Source: Thioclava arctica (lineage in GTDB: Bacteria > Pseudomonadota > Alphaproteobacteria > Rhodobacterales > Rhodobacteraceae). From it: a stretch of 64,000 bases of DNA. Shown in pieces: positions 52,768 to 61,697 of this stretch. Made by a program: the position numbers and the translations under genes. The stretch spans positions 1-64,000 of the forward strand of contig NZ_JBFRYC010000003.1 in the NCBI RefSeq assembly GCF_040892615.1. Direction: 5' to 3'. The notes under the pieces were generated by a model. That model was not told the DNA's origin. It made no database searches and saw only the letters and a program-made list of their open reading frames with translations. How positions within the stretch are numbered: the first letter of the stretch is position 1; each line of letters begins with the position of its first letter.

Positions 52768-54018
52768 CTAGATCAGAAATTCCGCAAGAGTTTCATCCTC
52801 GGTTATGTCGCGCCAGACGAAACCGGCAGCGTCGAGCTTGGCAAACAACGTGGTGAAATCGTCTGCCTGTTTGGTCTCGATCCCGATCAGGACCGAGCCA
52901 AAGTTGCGCGCGGATTTTTTGAGATATTCGAACCGGGCGATATCATCATCCGGGCCCAGCATTTCCAGAAAATCACGCAAGGCACCGGGGCGTTGCGGCA
53001 GGCGCAGGATGAAATATTTCTTCAGACCACTGAAGCGTTGCGCGCGTTCCTTTACCTCGGGCAGACGTTCAAAATCGAAATTGCCCCCCGAAGTGATGCA
53101 GACAACGCGCTTGCCGCGGATCTGCTCGGCCAGTTCGGGCAGAACGTCGATAGACAAGGCGCCCGCCGGTTCGAGCACGACCCCCTCGACATTGAGCATC
53201 TCAAGCATGGTCACGCAGATCCGGTCTTCGGGGGCGCGCAAAACCAACTCGGGGGTGACCCAGCGCAGATTGTCAAACGGGCGCGCGCCGATTTTCGCCA
53301 CCGCCGCGCCGTCCACGAAACTATTGACCTGCTGCAGGGCGACCGGTTCACCAGCGGCAACGGCGGCGGTCAGACTGGCCCCGCCCATCGGCTCGACAAA
53401 GCGAAACTCCGTTTGCGGTGAGGTCGCGCGCAGATATCCTGTCACGCCAGCGGCAAGGCCACCACCACCCACCGGCAAGATCACCAGATCCGGGGGCGTG
53501 TCCCCCATCTGATCAAGAATTTCCACCGCGACCGAGGCTTGCCCTTCAATCACCGACGCATCGTCGAAGGGCGCGAGAAATTGCGCCCCCGCTTCGGCGC
53601 AAAAGCTCTGCGCTGCAGCCAAGGTGTCGTCGAAATAATCGCCCGTCAGCACGATCTTGATCGCATCACCGCCAAAGGTCTTGGTCTTGTCGATCTTTTG
53701 CTGCGGCGTCGTCACCGGCATAAAGATCGTGCCGCGCACCCCGAAATGACGACAGGCAAAGGCCACGCCCTGCGCATGGTTTCCCGCACTCGCACAGACG
53801 AAATGATCGGCCTGCGGGTCAACCTCGCGCCGCTTTCGCATCGCGGTAAACGCGCCGCGCAGTTTGTAGCTGCGCACCGGGGTCAGGTCTTCGCGCTTGA
53901 GCCAGATATCGGCATCAAAGCGCGCCGACAGGTGGTCGTTGCGCTGCAGCGGCGTGGGCTCGAACAGCGCACGCAGGGCGCGCGTCGCGGCAATGGCGGA
54001 GAGGGCAAATTCACTCAT
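52768..54018 (-). CDS. ilvA: Threonine deaminase (threonine ammonia-lyase)
   Basis: A 416-aa PLP enzyme that turns threonine into 2-oxobutyrate, the first step to isoleucine. PLP lysine is Lys52 in RSYKLRGAF; ASAGNHAQGVAF and GGGGLAAG are present. The C-terminal ACT-like domain (about 325-416, KYFILRLPQRPGALRDFL) suggests isoleucine feedback. The frame upstream to 54090 is not used; the ATG at 54018 gives the family start. Confidence 0.93.
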   Translation of the reverse strand: MSEFALSAIAATRALRALFEPTPLQRNDHLSARFDADIWLKREDLTPVRSYKLRGAFTAMRKRREVDPQADHFVCASAGNHAQGVAFACRHFGVRGTIFMPVTTPQQKIDKTKTFGGDAIKIVLTGDYFDDTLAAAQSFCAEAGAQFLAPFDDASVIEGQASVAVEILDQMGDTPPDLVILPVGGGGLAAGVTGYLRATSPQTEFRFVEPMGGASLTAAVAAGEPVALQQVNSFVDGAAVAKIGARPFDNLRWVTPELVLRAPEDRICVTMLEMLNVEGVVLEPAGALSIDVLPELAEQIRGKRVVCITSGGNFDFERLPEVKERAQRFSGLKKYFILRLPQRPGALRDFLEMLGPDDDIARFEYLKKSARNFGSVLIGIETKQADDFTTLFAKLDAAGFVWRDITEDETLAEFLI

Positions 54019-54055
54019 AGGCCAGATGTGACGCGCGCCAAGCAGTTTGGCAAGC

Positions 54056-54835
54056 TTAGACCAATTCGCGGTTTTCCACAAAAACACCATAGAGCGTGGT
54101 CAGCAGCGACAATCCCAGCATCGTCACGACAAAATCGACCCCGAGTTGGGCGACAAACCCGACATCCCACGCACCCCCCGGCAAGAGCGCAACCAAACTA
54201 TTGAACATCGCGCCCAGAAACACCACGAGCACTGCGATCACGCTGAGCGTCACAAACAGCCAACCTTGGCCGCGGGTCGCGCGCAGCGCCGCACGCAGCC
54301 CAAGCGTATCAAGCGCCGCGCCGGGCAGCGCCACGCTGAAACGCAGGAACAACGCCACCATCCAAACAAGAATGATGACCGTGCTCACTCCGCCTGCGAT
54401 CAGGCCCGCTGTGTCAGATCCGATAATCTTCTCGAACAGCATTAAAAGGACAATAACCACCACACTTAACAGAATGCCGACGAGCATCAGCATCGCCACA
54501 ATTATAAAAGCCCGCAGGAAATATCGCAGACTGCGCCGCAGATTGATCCGAGGAAGCCAGCCACAGCTTTCGTTGCACAGGATAAAGCGGTGCCAGTTCA
54601 CGGATGCAGTGGCCAACACAAACTGCGCGATCACAAAGAGAAGAAAATACAGCAGCGCGCTAGACGGTGGCACAGCCACACTGTGACCCACATGTGCGGC
54701 CCGTCGCAGCCCCTCTTGAAAAGATAGATTACACAAGGCCCCGAGGACAAAAGGCGGAAAGACGATCTGGGTCGCCGACCCAAAATTTCCAAAAACCTGC
54801 CGCCACGAATGTTGAAGTATATGCCATGGGTGCAT
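54056..54835 (-). CDS. Multi-pass membrane protein of unknown function
   Basis: A 259-aa protein with about five to six hydrophobic segments; the longest runs are near residues 108-140 and 150-170. Only RWGQ/R-G-W-like motifs typical of YciC/glycerophosphoryl membrane families are hinted (RATRGQGWLFVTLSV). No enzyme motif is visible. A tolerable AAGGA precedes the ATG. It could be in a transcript with ilvA (38 bp gap). Confidence 0.75.
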   Translation of the reverse strand: MHPWHILQHSWRQVFGNFGSATQIVFPPFVLGALCNLSFQEGLRRAAHVGHSVAVPPSSALLYFLLFVIAQFVLATASVNWHRFILCNESCGWLPRINLRRSLRYFLRAFIIVAMLMLVGILLSVVVIVLLMLFEKIIGSDTAGLIAGGVSTVIILVWMVALFLRFSVALPGAALDTLGLRAALRATRGQGWLFVTLSVIAVLVVFLGAMFNSLVALLPGGAWDVGFVAQLGVDFVVTMLGLSLLTTLYGVFVENRELV

Positions 54836-55155
54836 CGGACATTCCTTCGGTCAAAAAGACTTTAAAATTTGCGAAATCCTAATCTTCTTGCTTTTCCACA
54901 CCAATAGACGTGACGGTAAACTCTGCGGCATGCCGGCAGATCGCATTGGCGCGCGCTGGCACGAGGGCCACAAAGCATGGTCTTGTGCGCCAGCGTCCAG
55001 ATCGACGTGAGACAGCCAATCGCGACATCAAATATTCCGGTCTTGATGCCTCGAAAGGTCAAGAGCGCCACGATTGCCCCAGTCAACGCGCTTACCTTGC
55101 CCTCGGCGTCAAAAATCGCTAAGCGCGACTTAAAATCCGCATCAGGAGTTGCTTC
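54836..55155. other. Intergenic DNA upstream of argG
   Basis: No gene supported. The minus strand stays open across this region (the frame runs through the argG 5' end to 54862) and encodes a hydrophobic stretch, but no RBS or start is present and it is probably chance. The argG promoter must be within. Confidence 0.45.
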
Positions 55156-56385
55156 ATGTCCGCGCCCAAGAAAGTCGTGCTTGCCTATTCGGGTGGCCTC
55201 GATACCTCGATCATCTTGAAATGGCTGCAAACCGAATATGGTTGTGAGGTTGTGACCTTCACTGCCGATCTGGGCCAAGGCGAAGAACTGGACCCGGCGC
55301 GCAAGAAGGCCGAGTTGCTCGGCATCAAGCCGGAAAACATTTATATTGAAGATGTCCGCGAAGAATTCGTGCGCGATTTCGTCTTTCCGATGTTTCGCGC
55401 CAATGCGGTTTATGAGGGGCTGTATCTGCTGGGCACCTCGATCGCGCGTCCGCTGATCTCCAAGCGGCTTGTCGAGATCGCACATGAGACCGGGGCGGAT
55501 GCGGTGGCGCATGGCGCGACCGGTAAAGGCAATGATCAGGTGCGCTTTGAACTGGCCGCCTATGCGCTGGATCCGATGATCAAGGTGATCGCGCCTTGGC
55601 GGGAATGGGATTTGACCTCGCGCACCAAATTGCTGGAATTTGCCGAGGCCAACCAGATTCCGATCGCCAAGGACAAGCGCGGCGAAGCACCATTCTCGGT
55701 TGATGCGAACCTTTTGCACACCTCGTCCGAGGGCAAGGTTCTGGAAAACCCCGGCGAGATGGCCCCTGATTACGTCTATCAGCGCAGCGTCGATCCGGTG
55801 ACCGAGGCCCCCGACACCCCCGAATATGTCGAGATCGGCTTTGAGCGCGGCGATGCGGTTTCGATCAATGGTGTGGCGATGTCGCCCGCGACGATCCTGA
55901 CGCAGCTTAACGAATTGGGCCGCAAGCACGGCATCGGGCGACTCGATTTCGTCGAAAACCGCTTTGTCGGGATGAAATCGCGCGGCATTTACGAGACTCC
56001 CGGCGGCACGATCCTGCTAGAGGCGCATCGCGGGATCGAGCAAATCACACTCGATAGCGGCGCGGGTCATCTCAAGGATTCGATCATGCCGCGCTATGCC
56101 GAGCTGATCTATAATGGCTTCTGGTTCTCGCCCGAGCGCGAGGCGCTACAAGCCCTGATCGACAAGACGCAGGAATATGTCACCGGCACCGTCAAGCTGA
56201 TGCTGTTCAAGGGCGCAGCCCGCACCGTGGCGCGCTGGTCGGAGTATTCGCTTTACTCCGAGGCGCATGTGACCTTTGAGGAAGACGCGGGCGCCTATGA
56301 TCAAAAAGACGCGGCGGGCTTTATTCAGCTTAACGCGCTGCGCTTGAAACTGATCGCGACGCGCAACGCCCGGGTCAAGAAATGA
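55156..56385 (+). CDS. argG: Argininosuccinate synthase
   Basis: A 409-aa enzyme that joins citrulline and aspartate with ATP in arginine synthesis. The ATP-pyrophosphatase motif AYSGGLDTS is at the N-terminus (residues 10-18), and AHGATGKGNDQVRFE is present. CAGGAG lies 7 nt before the ATG. It overlaps mog by 4 bp. Confidence 0.97.
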   Translation: MSAPKKVVLAYSGGLDTSIILKWLQTEYGCEVVTFTADLGQGEELDPARKKAELLGIKPENIYIEDVREEFVRDFVFPMFRANAVYEGLYLLGTSIARPLISKRLVEIAHETGADAVAHGATGKGNDQVRFELAAYALDPMIKVIAPWREWDLTSRTKLLEFAEANQIPIAKDKRGEAPFSVDANLLHTSSEGKVLENPGEMAPDYVYQRSVDPVTEAPDTPEYVEIGFERGDAVSINGVAMSPATILTQLNELGRKHGIGRLDFVENRFVGMKSRGIYETPGGTILLEAHRGIEQITLDSGAGHLKDSIMPRYAELIYNGFWFSPEREALQALIDKTQEYVTGTVKLMLFKGAARTVARWSEYSLYSEAHVTFEEDAGAYDQKDAAGFIQLNALRLKLIATRNARVKK

Positions 56386-56918
56386 GCGTTTCGCAGCCCC
56401 ATGCCGCAATTGTCACCGTCTCCGATCGCGCCAGTCGCGGCGAATACGAAGACAAGGGTGGCCCGGGCTGCGAAGCATACCTGCGTGACGTGGTGACATC
56501 GGACTTAACGATCACGCGCCACATCATCCCCGACGGACGCAAAAGCGTGGCCAACATGCTTCGTGAATTGGTCGCGGCAGAGGCCGACCTGATTCTCGTG
56601 ACCGGTGGCACCGGCCCCGCGCCACGCGACGAAACGCCCGAGGGCTGCGCCGATGTGATCGAGAAAGAATTGGCAGGTTTTGGCGAGGAAATGCGCCGCG
56701 CGAGCCTGCTCGAAGTGCCCACAGCAATTCTGTCGCGCCAATCAGCGGGCATCGCGGGCAAATCGTTGATCATCATGGTGCCGGGTAAACCCTCGGCCAT
56801 CGCGACCTGTCTCAATGCGGTTTTCGCCGCTGTCCCCTATTGCCTTGATCTGATCGGCGCAGCTTATCTTGCGACCGATCCCACGCGGATCGAAGCGTTT
56901 CGTCCCAAGGCGAAGTAA
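56382..56918 (+). CDS. mog: MogA/MoaB-like molybdopterin adenylyltransferase
   Basis: A 178-aa enzyme of molybdenum cofactor synthesis that adenylylates molybdopterin. Visible: VSDRASRGEYEDKGGP, the TGGTGPAPRDETPE loop and MVPGKPSAI. It is translationally linked to argG, an unusual pairing, and would supply MsrP among others. Confidence 0.9.
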   Translation: MSVSQPHAAIVTVSDRASRGEYEDKGGPGCEAYLRDVVTSDLTITRHIIPDGRKSVANMLRELVAAEADLILVTGGTGPAPRDETPEGCADVIEKELAGFGEEMRRASLLEVPTAILSRQSAGIAGKSLIIMVPGKPSAIATCLNAVFAAVPYCLDLIGAAYLATDPTRIEAFRPKAK

Positions 56919-56921
56919 CTA

Positions 56922-57057
56922 GGGGGCGCTGCCCCCACCTGCTACGCAGCTTCCCCCGAGATATTTTTATCAAGAGGAAGTGGGACGGCCAGATTAACTT
57001 CCTCTTGATCGAAATATCCCGGGGGCAGAGGCATCGCCTCGGCGGGGCAGAGCCCCT
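56922..57057. repeat. Mirrored intergenic repeat pair between convergent mog and ubiG
   Basis: Arms 56953-56980 and 56998-57025 are imperfect inverted copies of a 28-nt unit with core GATATTT...ATCAAGAGGAAG. A GC hairpin GGGGGC-GCT-GCCCCC (56922-56936) lies outside the left arm, and GGGGCAGAGCCCC outside the right. The unit resembles an abundant intergenic REP-like element of Rhodobacteraceae genomes that I know of. It may also end both transcripts. Confidence 0.75.
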
Positions 57058-57061
57058 CGCG

Positions 57062-57805
57062 CTATCTTTTGACCGCCGTGATGGCATAATTCACTGACAA
57101 ATCGCGATCTGAGAGCGACCAGCGCCAGCTGATCGGGTTGAACACCATGCCGCGCCGATCCACCGGATCGATCCCGGCCTTTTGCGCCAAGGTATATAGC
57201 TCGTCGGGAGTGACGAATTTCGACCATTCATGCGTGCCCACAGGCAGCCAGCGCATGACGCGTTCAGCCCCGAAAATAGCCATCATGTAGCTTTTGGGAT
57301 TTCGGTTGAGGGTTGAGCAGATCATCAAACCACCGGGTTTGAGCAAGCTTTCGATCGTGTTCACAAAGCCCTGCGGATCAGCGACATGTTCGATGATTTC
57401 CATCGCCAGAACTGCGTCAAATTGCGCGCCTTGCGCGGCCAGGTCTTCGGCAGCGCAATGGCGGTAGTCGATCTCGAGGCCCGATTGTTCGGCATGAAGC
57501 TGTGCCACGGGAATGTTGCCACCCGCCGCATCGGCCCCCACAACCGTTGCGCCAAGGCGCGCCATCGGTTCGGACAAAAGCCCGCCACCGCAGCCGATAT
57601 CAAGCAGGGTCAGCCCCTTGAACGGCTCGGGCGATGTCAGGTCGCGGCCAAATTGCGTGGCGATCTGCGAGGTGATGTAATCCAGCCGACAGGGGTTGAG
57701 CATATGCAGCGGTTTGAACTTGCCGTTTGGGTCCCACCACTCGGCCGCCATCGCCTCAAATTTCGCGACCTCGCCTAGATCGATGCTGTTTGCAGCCTCT
57801 GCCAT
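57062..57805 (-). CDS. ubiG: Ubiquinone biosynthesis O-methyltransferase UbiG
   Basis: A 247-aa SAM-dependent O-methyltransferase that methylates hydroxyls of the ubiquinone ring. N-terminal AEWWDPNGKFKPLHMLNP, SAM motif LLDIGCGGGLLSEPMARLGA, and GTHEWSKFVTPDEL are all UbiG hallmarks. The start at 57805 is chosen over a longer frame to 57901. Confidence 0.95.
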   Translation of the reverse strand: MAEAANSIDLGEVAKFEAMAAEWWDPNGKFKPLHMLNPCRLDYITSQIATQFGRDLTSPEPFKGLTLLDIGCGGGLLSEPMARLGATVVGADAAGGNIPVAQLHAEQSGLEIDYRHCAAEDLAAQGAQFDAVLAMEIIEHVADPQGFVNTIESLLKPGGLMICSTLNRNPKSYMMAIFGAERVMRWLPVGTHEWSKFVTPDELYTLAQKAGIDPVDRRGMVFNPISWRWSLSDRDLSVNYAITAVKR

Positions 57806-57870
57806 CGCTACCCCGTTTTCCCTGTTAAACGCCCATGGCGGGCGTCTCGTTTGACCTATATAGTGCAGGG

Positions 57871-58842
57871 ATGGACAGAAATGCAGGGCAAAAGCGCGCA
57901 TCCGAAGCGCGGCTCTATGCGCCGATCGAACCCTTCGATCAGCGCAAGATCGATGTTGGCAGTGGCCATGTACTGTATGTCGAGCAGTCGGGTCATCCGC
58001 AGGGGCAGCCAGTTATTGTTTGCCATGGTGGGCCGGGCGGCGGGTGCAGCCCCACGATGCGGCGGTTTTTCGATCCGGCACATTATCGCATCATCCTGTT
58101 TGATCAACGCGGCTGCGGCCTGTCGCGCCCCCATGCCAGCGTGAGCGACAACACGACCTGGCATCTGATCGCCGATATGGAACTGATTCGCGAAACGCTG
58201 GGGGTTGATTCCTGGATGGTGTTTGGCGGCAGTTGGGGCGCAACGCTTGCGTTGCTTTATGCCCAGACTCATCCCGAGCGTGCACAGGCGCTGATTCTGC
58301 GCGGCGTATTTCTCGCCACACAGGCAGAGCTTGATTGGTTTTATGGCGGCGGCGCGGGGCAGTTCTATCCTGATCTCTGGGCCAATTTCCGCAGGCTTAT
58401 TCCCGAAGATGAGCAAAATGACCTGATCGGCGCGTATAATAAACGTCTGTTCTCAGGCGATTATATGGAAGAAACCCGCTATGCCCGAATCTGGGCGGTC
58501 TGGGAGAATGCGCTGGCATCCGTGGGCTTTGATGGCCCTCCCGGTGAGGCATCCCCCGATTACGCCCGCGCTTTTGCCCGGCTGGAGAACCACTATTTCC
58601 AGAACCGCGCCTTCCTTGAGGTGGACGGGCAAATCCTGCGCGATCGTTCCCGAATCGAGCATATTCCGACCACGATCGTGCAGGGGCGTCTAGATATGAT
58701 CTGCCCGCCCCTCTCGGCCTACCGGCTGGCCGATGGCTGGTCGCGGGCGCAATTGCATCTCGTTCCGGCGGCTGGCCACGCGTTGAGCGAGCCGGGGATC
58801 ACCCGAGGGCTTGTCCGGGCGATGGACGCGCTTAGATCATAG
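57871..58842 (+). CDS. pip: Proline iminopeptidase (S33 alpha/beta hydrolase)
   Basis: A 323-aa serine peptidase that removes N-terminal proline. The oxyanion motif HGGPGGG, nucleophile elbow GGSWGATLAL and final His in PAAGHALSE form the catalytic machinery. The start at 57871 has no good SD; TATATA lies 8 nt upstream, so leaderless translation is possible. Confidence 0.9.
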   Translation: MDRNAGQKRASEARLYAPIEPFDQRKIDVGSGHVLYVEQSGHPQGQPVIVCHGGPGGGCSPTMRRFFDPAHYRIILFDQRGCGLSRPHASVSDNTTWHLIADMELIRETLGVDSWMVFGGSWGATLALLYAQTHPERAQALILRGVFLATQAELDWFYGGGAGQFYPDLWANFRRLIPEDEQNDLIGAYNKRLFSGDYMEETRYARIWAVWENALASVGFDGPPGEASPDYARAFARLENHYFQNRAFLEVDGQILRDRSRIEHIPTTIVQGRLDMICPPLSAYRLADGWSRAQLHLVPAAGHALSEPGITRGLVRAMDALRS

Positions 58843-58884
58843 TCACGATTTTATTCGCGACACCATTCGATCGGGGCGTCTCAC

Positions 58885-59337
58885 ATGCTGATCTTTTTCC
58901 TGCTCTTCCTCGCCGCATCGGCTGCCGCCGCTGCCACTGGCATCGTTTTCAAGCCGGGCAATTGGTATGAGGGGCTCACCCGACCCGGATTTACACCGCC
59001 CAATTGGCTATTTCCCATCGCTTGGACCTATCTTTATATCTCGGTCGCTTACGCCACGGCACGGGTGGCAGGGCAGGATGGCGCGCAGTTGGCGCTAGCG
59101 CTTTTTGCCGTGCAGATCGCGCTGAACACGCTGTGGACGCCGCTGTTTTTCGGGGCGCATCGGCTGGGCCTAGCGATGATCGTGCTGGCGCTGCTGTGGG
59201 TCGCGGTGGCGGCGATGGGGGTTGCCTTCATCGGGCTTGATCTGATCGCGGGGCTGTTGGTGTTGCCCTATATCATCTGGCTTAGTCTGGCGGCCGCGCT
59301 GAACTGGCGGATCTGGCGCGATAACCCCGCCGCGTGA
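58885..59337 (+). CDS. tspO: TspO/MBR family membrane protein
   Basis: A 150-aa protein with five membrane helices. The tryptophan-rich motifs RPGFTPPNWLFPIAWTYLY and NTLWTPLFFGAHRLGLA mark the family, which binds porphyrins. In Rhodobacter sphaeroides TspO affects photosynthesis gene expression. No photosynthesis gene is in this window. Confidence 0.93.
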   Translation: MLIFFLLFLAASAAAAATGIVFKPGNWYEGLTRPGFTPPNWLFPIAWTYLYISVAYATARVAGQDGAQLALALFAVQIALNTLWTPLFFGAHRLGLAMIVLALLWVAVAAMGVAFIGLDLIAGLLVLPYIIWLSLAAALNWRIWRDNPAA

Positions 59338-59345
59338 AGTTCTGC

Positions 59346-59374
59346 TTGCGGACTCGGGCGCAAAAGCCTATATC
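59346..59374 (+). promoter_or_regulatory. Candidate promoter of the rimP-nusA-infB operon
   Basis: TTGCGG (59346-59351) and TATATC (59369-59374) are 17 bp apart, directly after the tspO stop. Transcription would start near 59381. Confidence 0.6.
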
Positions 59375-59386
59375 GCCTTCAACAGC

Positions 59387-59453
59387 GGTGCGTTGAGGTC
59401 CAAACTCAGCGCCCACCGGAAACGTGTGACGGGCCGCAGCGGCCCGTTTTTTT
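59387..59453 (+). ncRNA. Structured leader RNA or small RNA ending in a terminator before rimP
   Basis: A first hairpin spans 59387-59417 (CGTTGAG/CTCAGCG with GGTG/CACC extension). A second, ACGGGCC-GCAGC-GGCCCGT (59429-59447), ends in seven T residues, a classic intrinsic terminator. It lies between the candidate promoter and rimP, so it may attenuate the operon or define a small RNA of about 70 nt. It could instead simply end tspO transcription. Confidence 0.6.
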
Positions 59454-59473
59454 GTGTTAGAGGATCGGAAACG

Positions 59474-60055
59474 ATGACCGACCTAATCGCCAAGACCGCC
59501 ATTGACCGGCGTTTGGCCGATATCGTCACCCCCGTGATTGAGGGGCTGGGCTTTGAACTGGTGCGTTTGCGCCTACAAGGCGGCGAGACCCCCAATTTGC
59601 AGATCATGGCCGACCGTCCCGACGGTGGGATCGTGGTGGATGACTGCGCCAAGATTTCGACTGCGGTGTCGGCCACGCTGGATGTGGAAGACCCGATCGA
59701 AGAGAATTACACGCTTGAAGTGTCCTCCCCCGGGATCGACCGGCCGCTGACCCGGCTGAAGGATTTCGACAGTTTCGAGGGCCATGAGGCCAAGCTCGAG
59801 ACCTTTGAGCTGATTGACGGGCGCAAACGCTTTAAGGGCGAATTGCGCGGCACTGATGGCAATGAAGTTCTGATCGAGATTGAGAATCAGGGCGCGCAGG
59901 TCGTCATTGGCCTGCAATTTGACTGGCTTGCAGATGCGAAACTGGTGCTCACCGACGAATTGATCACCGAGATGCTCCGGCAGAAAAAGGCCGAAGGCAG
60001 CATTAACGAAGACGACTTTGACGAAATTGAAGAATCCCCCGACGAGGAGACCTGA
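59474..60055 (+). CDS. rimP: Ribosome maturation factor RimP
   Basis: A 193-aa protein needed for 30S subunit maturation. The conserved segments GFELVRLRLQGG, LEVSSPGIDRPLT and the C-terminal SH3-like half are present. The ATG at 59474 precedes TDLIAKTAIDRRL; longer frames start in the terminator. It is the first gene of rimP-nusA-ylxR-infB. Confidence 0.95.
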   Translation: MTDLIAKTAIDRRLADIVTPVIEGLGFELVRLRLQGGETPNLQIMADRPDGGIVVDDCAKISTAVSATLDVEDPIEENYTLEVSSPGIDRPLTRLKDFDSFEGHEAKLETFELIDGRKRFKGELRGTDGNEVLIEIENQGAQVVIGLQFDWLADAKLVLTDELITEMLRQKKAEGSINEDDFDEIEESPDEET

Positions 60056-60058
60056 GTC

Positions 60059-61666
60059 ATGGCAATCACCTCTGCCAACCAGCTGGAACTTCTGCAGACC
60101 GCCGAGGCGGTTGCACGCGAGAAGATGATCGACCCCGAGCTGGTGATCGAAGCAATGGAGGACAGCCTCGCACGGGCTGCAAAGTCGCGTTACGGCGCCG
60201 AAATGGATATCCGCGTCACGATTGACCGCAAGACCGGCCGCGCCCGCTTTACCCGTGTGCGCACCGTGGTCGAGGATGATCTGCTGGAAAACTATCAGGC
60301 AGAGCTGACCGTTGCTCAGGCCAAGCAATATCTTGATAACCCCAGTGTGGGCGACACCGTCGTTGACGAAGTTCCGCCCGTCGAACTTGGCCGGATCGCC
60401 GCGCAAAGCGCCAAACAGGTGATCTTGCAGCGCGTCCGCGAGGCCGAGCGCGATCGTCAATACGAAGAATTCAAAGACCGCGCAGGCACCATCATCAACG
60501 GTGTCGTCAAGCGCGAGGAATACGGCAATATCATCGTCGATGTGGGCCGTGGCGAGGCGATTCTGCGCCGCAACGAAAAGATCGGTCGCGAAAGCTATCG
60601 CCCCAACGACCGCATCCGCGCCTATGTCAAAGACGTGCGCCGCGAGGCCCGTGGTCCGCAGATCTTCCTGTCGCGCACCGACCCGATGTTCATGGCCGAA
60701 CTGTTCAAGATGGAAGTGCCCGAAATCTACGATGGCATCATCGAGATCAAGGCCGTGGCCCGTGACCCCGGTTCGCGCGCCAAGATCGGCGTGATCAGCC
60801 ATGACAACTCAATCGACCCGGTCGGCGCTTGCGTCGGTATGCGCGGCTCGCGCGTGCAGGCCGTTGTTGGCGAGTTGCAGGGTGAAAAGATCGATATCAT
60901 CCCGTGGAACGAAGATCAGGCGACCTTCCTTGTGAACGCGCTGCAACCGGCCGAAGTGTCGAAAGTTGTGATCGACGAAGAAGCGGGCAAGATCGAGGTC
61001 GTGGTGCCCGATGAGCAGTTGTCGCTCGCGATCGGTCGTCGTGGTCAGAACGTGCGGCTGGCAAGCCAGTTGACCGGGCTGGATATCGACATCCTCACCG
61101 AGGCCGAAGAAAGCCAGCGCCGTCAGGCCGAATTCACCGAGCGCACCCAACTGTTCGTCAACTCGCTCGATCTGGACGAGTTCTTCGCGCAGCTGCTGGT
61201 CGCAGAGGGCTTTACCTCGCTCGAAGAGGTGGCCTATGTCGATCTCGATGAGCTGTTGTCGATCGAGGGCGTCGATCCCGACACCGCCAGCGAATTGCAG
61301 GCGCGTGCACGTGACGTGATCGAAGAGCAAAATCGCAAGGCTCTGGAAGCGGCAAAGGAACTGGGCGTCGAGCAGTCACTGTTCGATTTCGAGGGTCTGA
61401 CCCCGCAGATGACCGAAGCACTTGCGCAAGACGGCATCAAGACGCTGGAAGATTTCGCGACCTGCGCGGATTGGGAACTGGCCGGCGGCTGGACCACCGT
61501 GGATGGCGCGCGCGTCAAGGATGACGGTTTGCTCGAAAAGTTCGACATGAGCCTTGAAGAGGCGCAAAATCTGATCATGACCGCGCGCATTCAACTGGGG
61601 TGGGTTGATCCCTCCGAGTTGGAAGGCGAGGCCGAAGACGAAACCGAGGAGGAGGCCGAGGCGTAA
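60059..61666 (+). CDS. nusA: Transcription elongation factor NusA
   Basis: A 535-aa factor for pausing, termination and rRNA antitermination. The N-terminal RNAP-binding domain (1-130), S1 (about 135-200), and KH domains (about 230-350, with VGACVGMRGSRVQAVV and AIGRRGQNVRLA) are visible. The C-terminus has two acidic HhH-type repeats (about 365-530). It starts 3 bp after rimP. It would act at the boxA seen at 111-122. Confidence 0.97.
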   Translation: MAITSANQLELLQTAEAVAREKMIDPELVIEAMEDSLARAAKSRYGAEMDIRVTIDRKTGRARFTRVRTVVEDDLLENYQAELTVAQAKQYLDNPSVGDTVVDEVPPVELGRIAAQSAKQVILQRVREAERDRQYEEFKDRAGTIINGVVKREEYGNIIVDVGRGEAILRRNEKIGRESYRPNDRIRAYVKDVRREARGPQIFLSRTDPMFMAELFKMEVPEIYDGIIEIKAVARDPGSRAKIGVISHDNSIDPVGACVGMRGSRVQAVVGELQGEKIDIIPWNEDQATFLVNALQPAEVSKVVIDEEAGKIEVVVPDEQLSLAIGRRGQNVRLASQLTGLDIDILTEAEESQRRQAEFTERTQLFVNSLDLDEFFAQLLVAEGFTSLEEVAYVDLDELLSIEGVDPDTASELQARARDVIEEQNRKALEAAKELGVEQSLFDFEGLTPQMTEALAQDGIKTLEDFATCADWELAGGWTTVDGARVKDDGLLEKFDMSLEEAQNLIMTARIQLGWVDPSELEGEAEDETEEEAEA

Positions 61667-61697
61667 GCCCCGGCCCCGCCTCAGGCAGGAGAGAGAG

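Noticed and set aside
54862..55929. 355-codon minus-strand frame over argG
   Set aside because: Mostly the argG shadow; no RBS or recognisable family.
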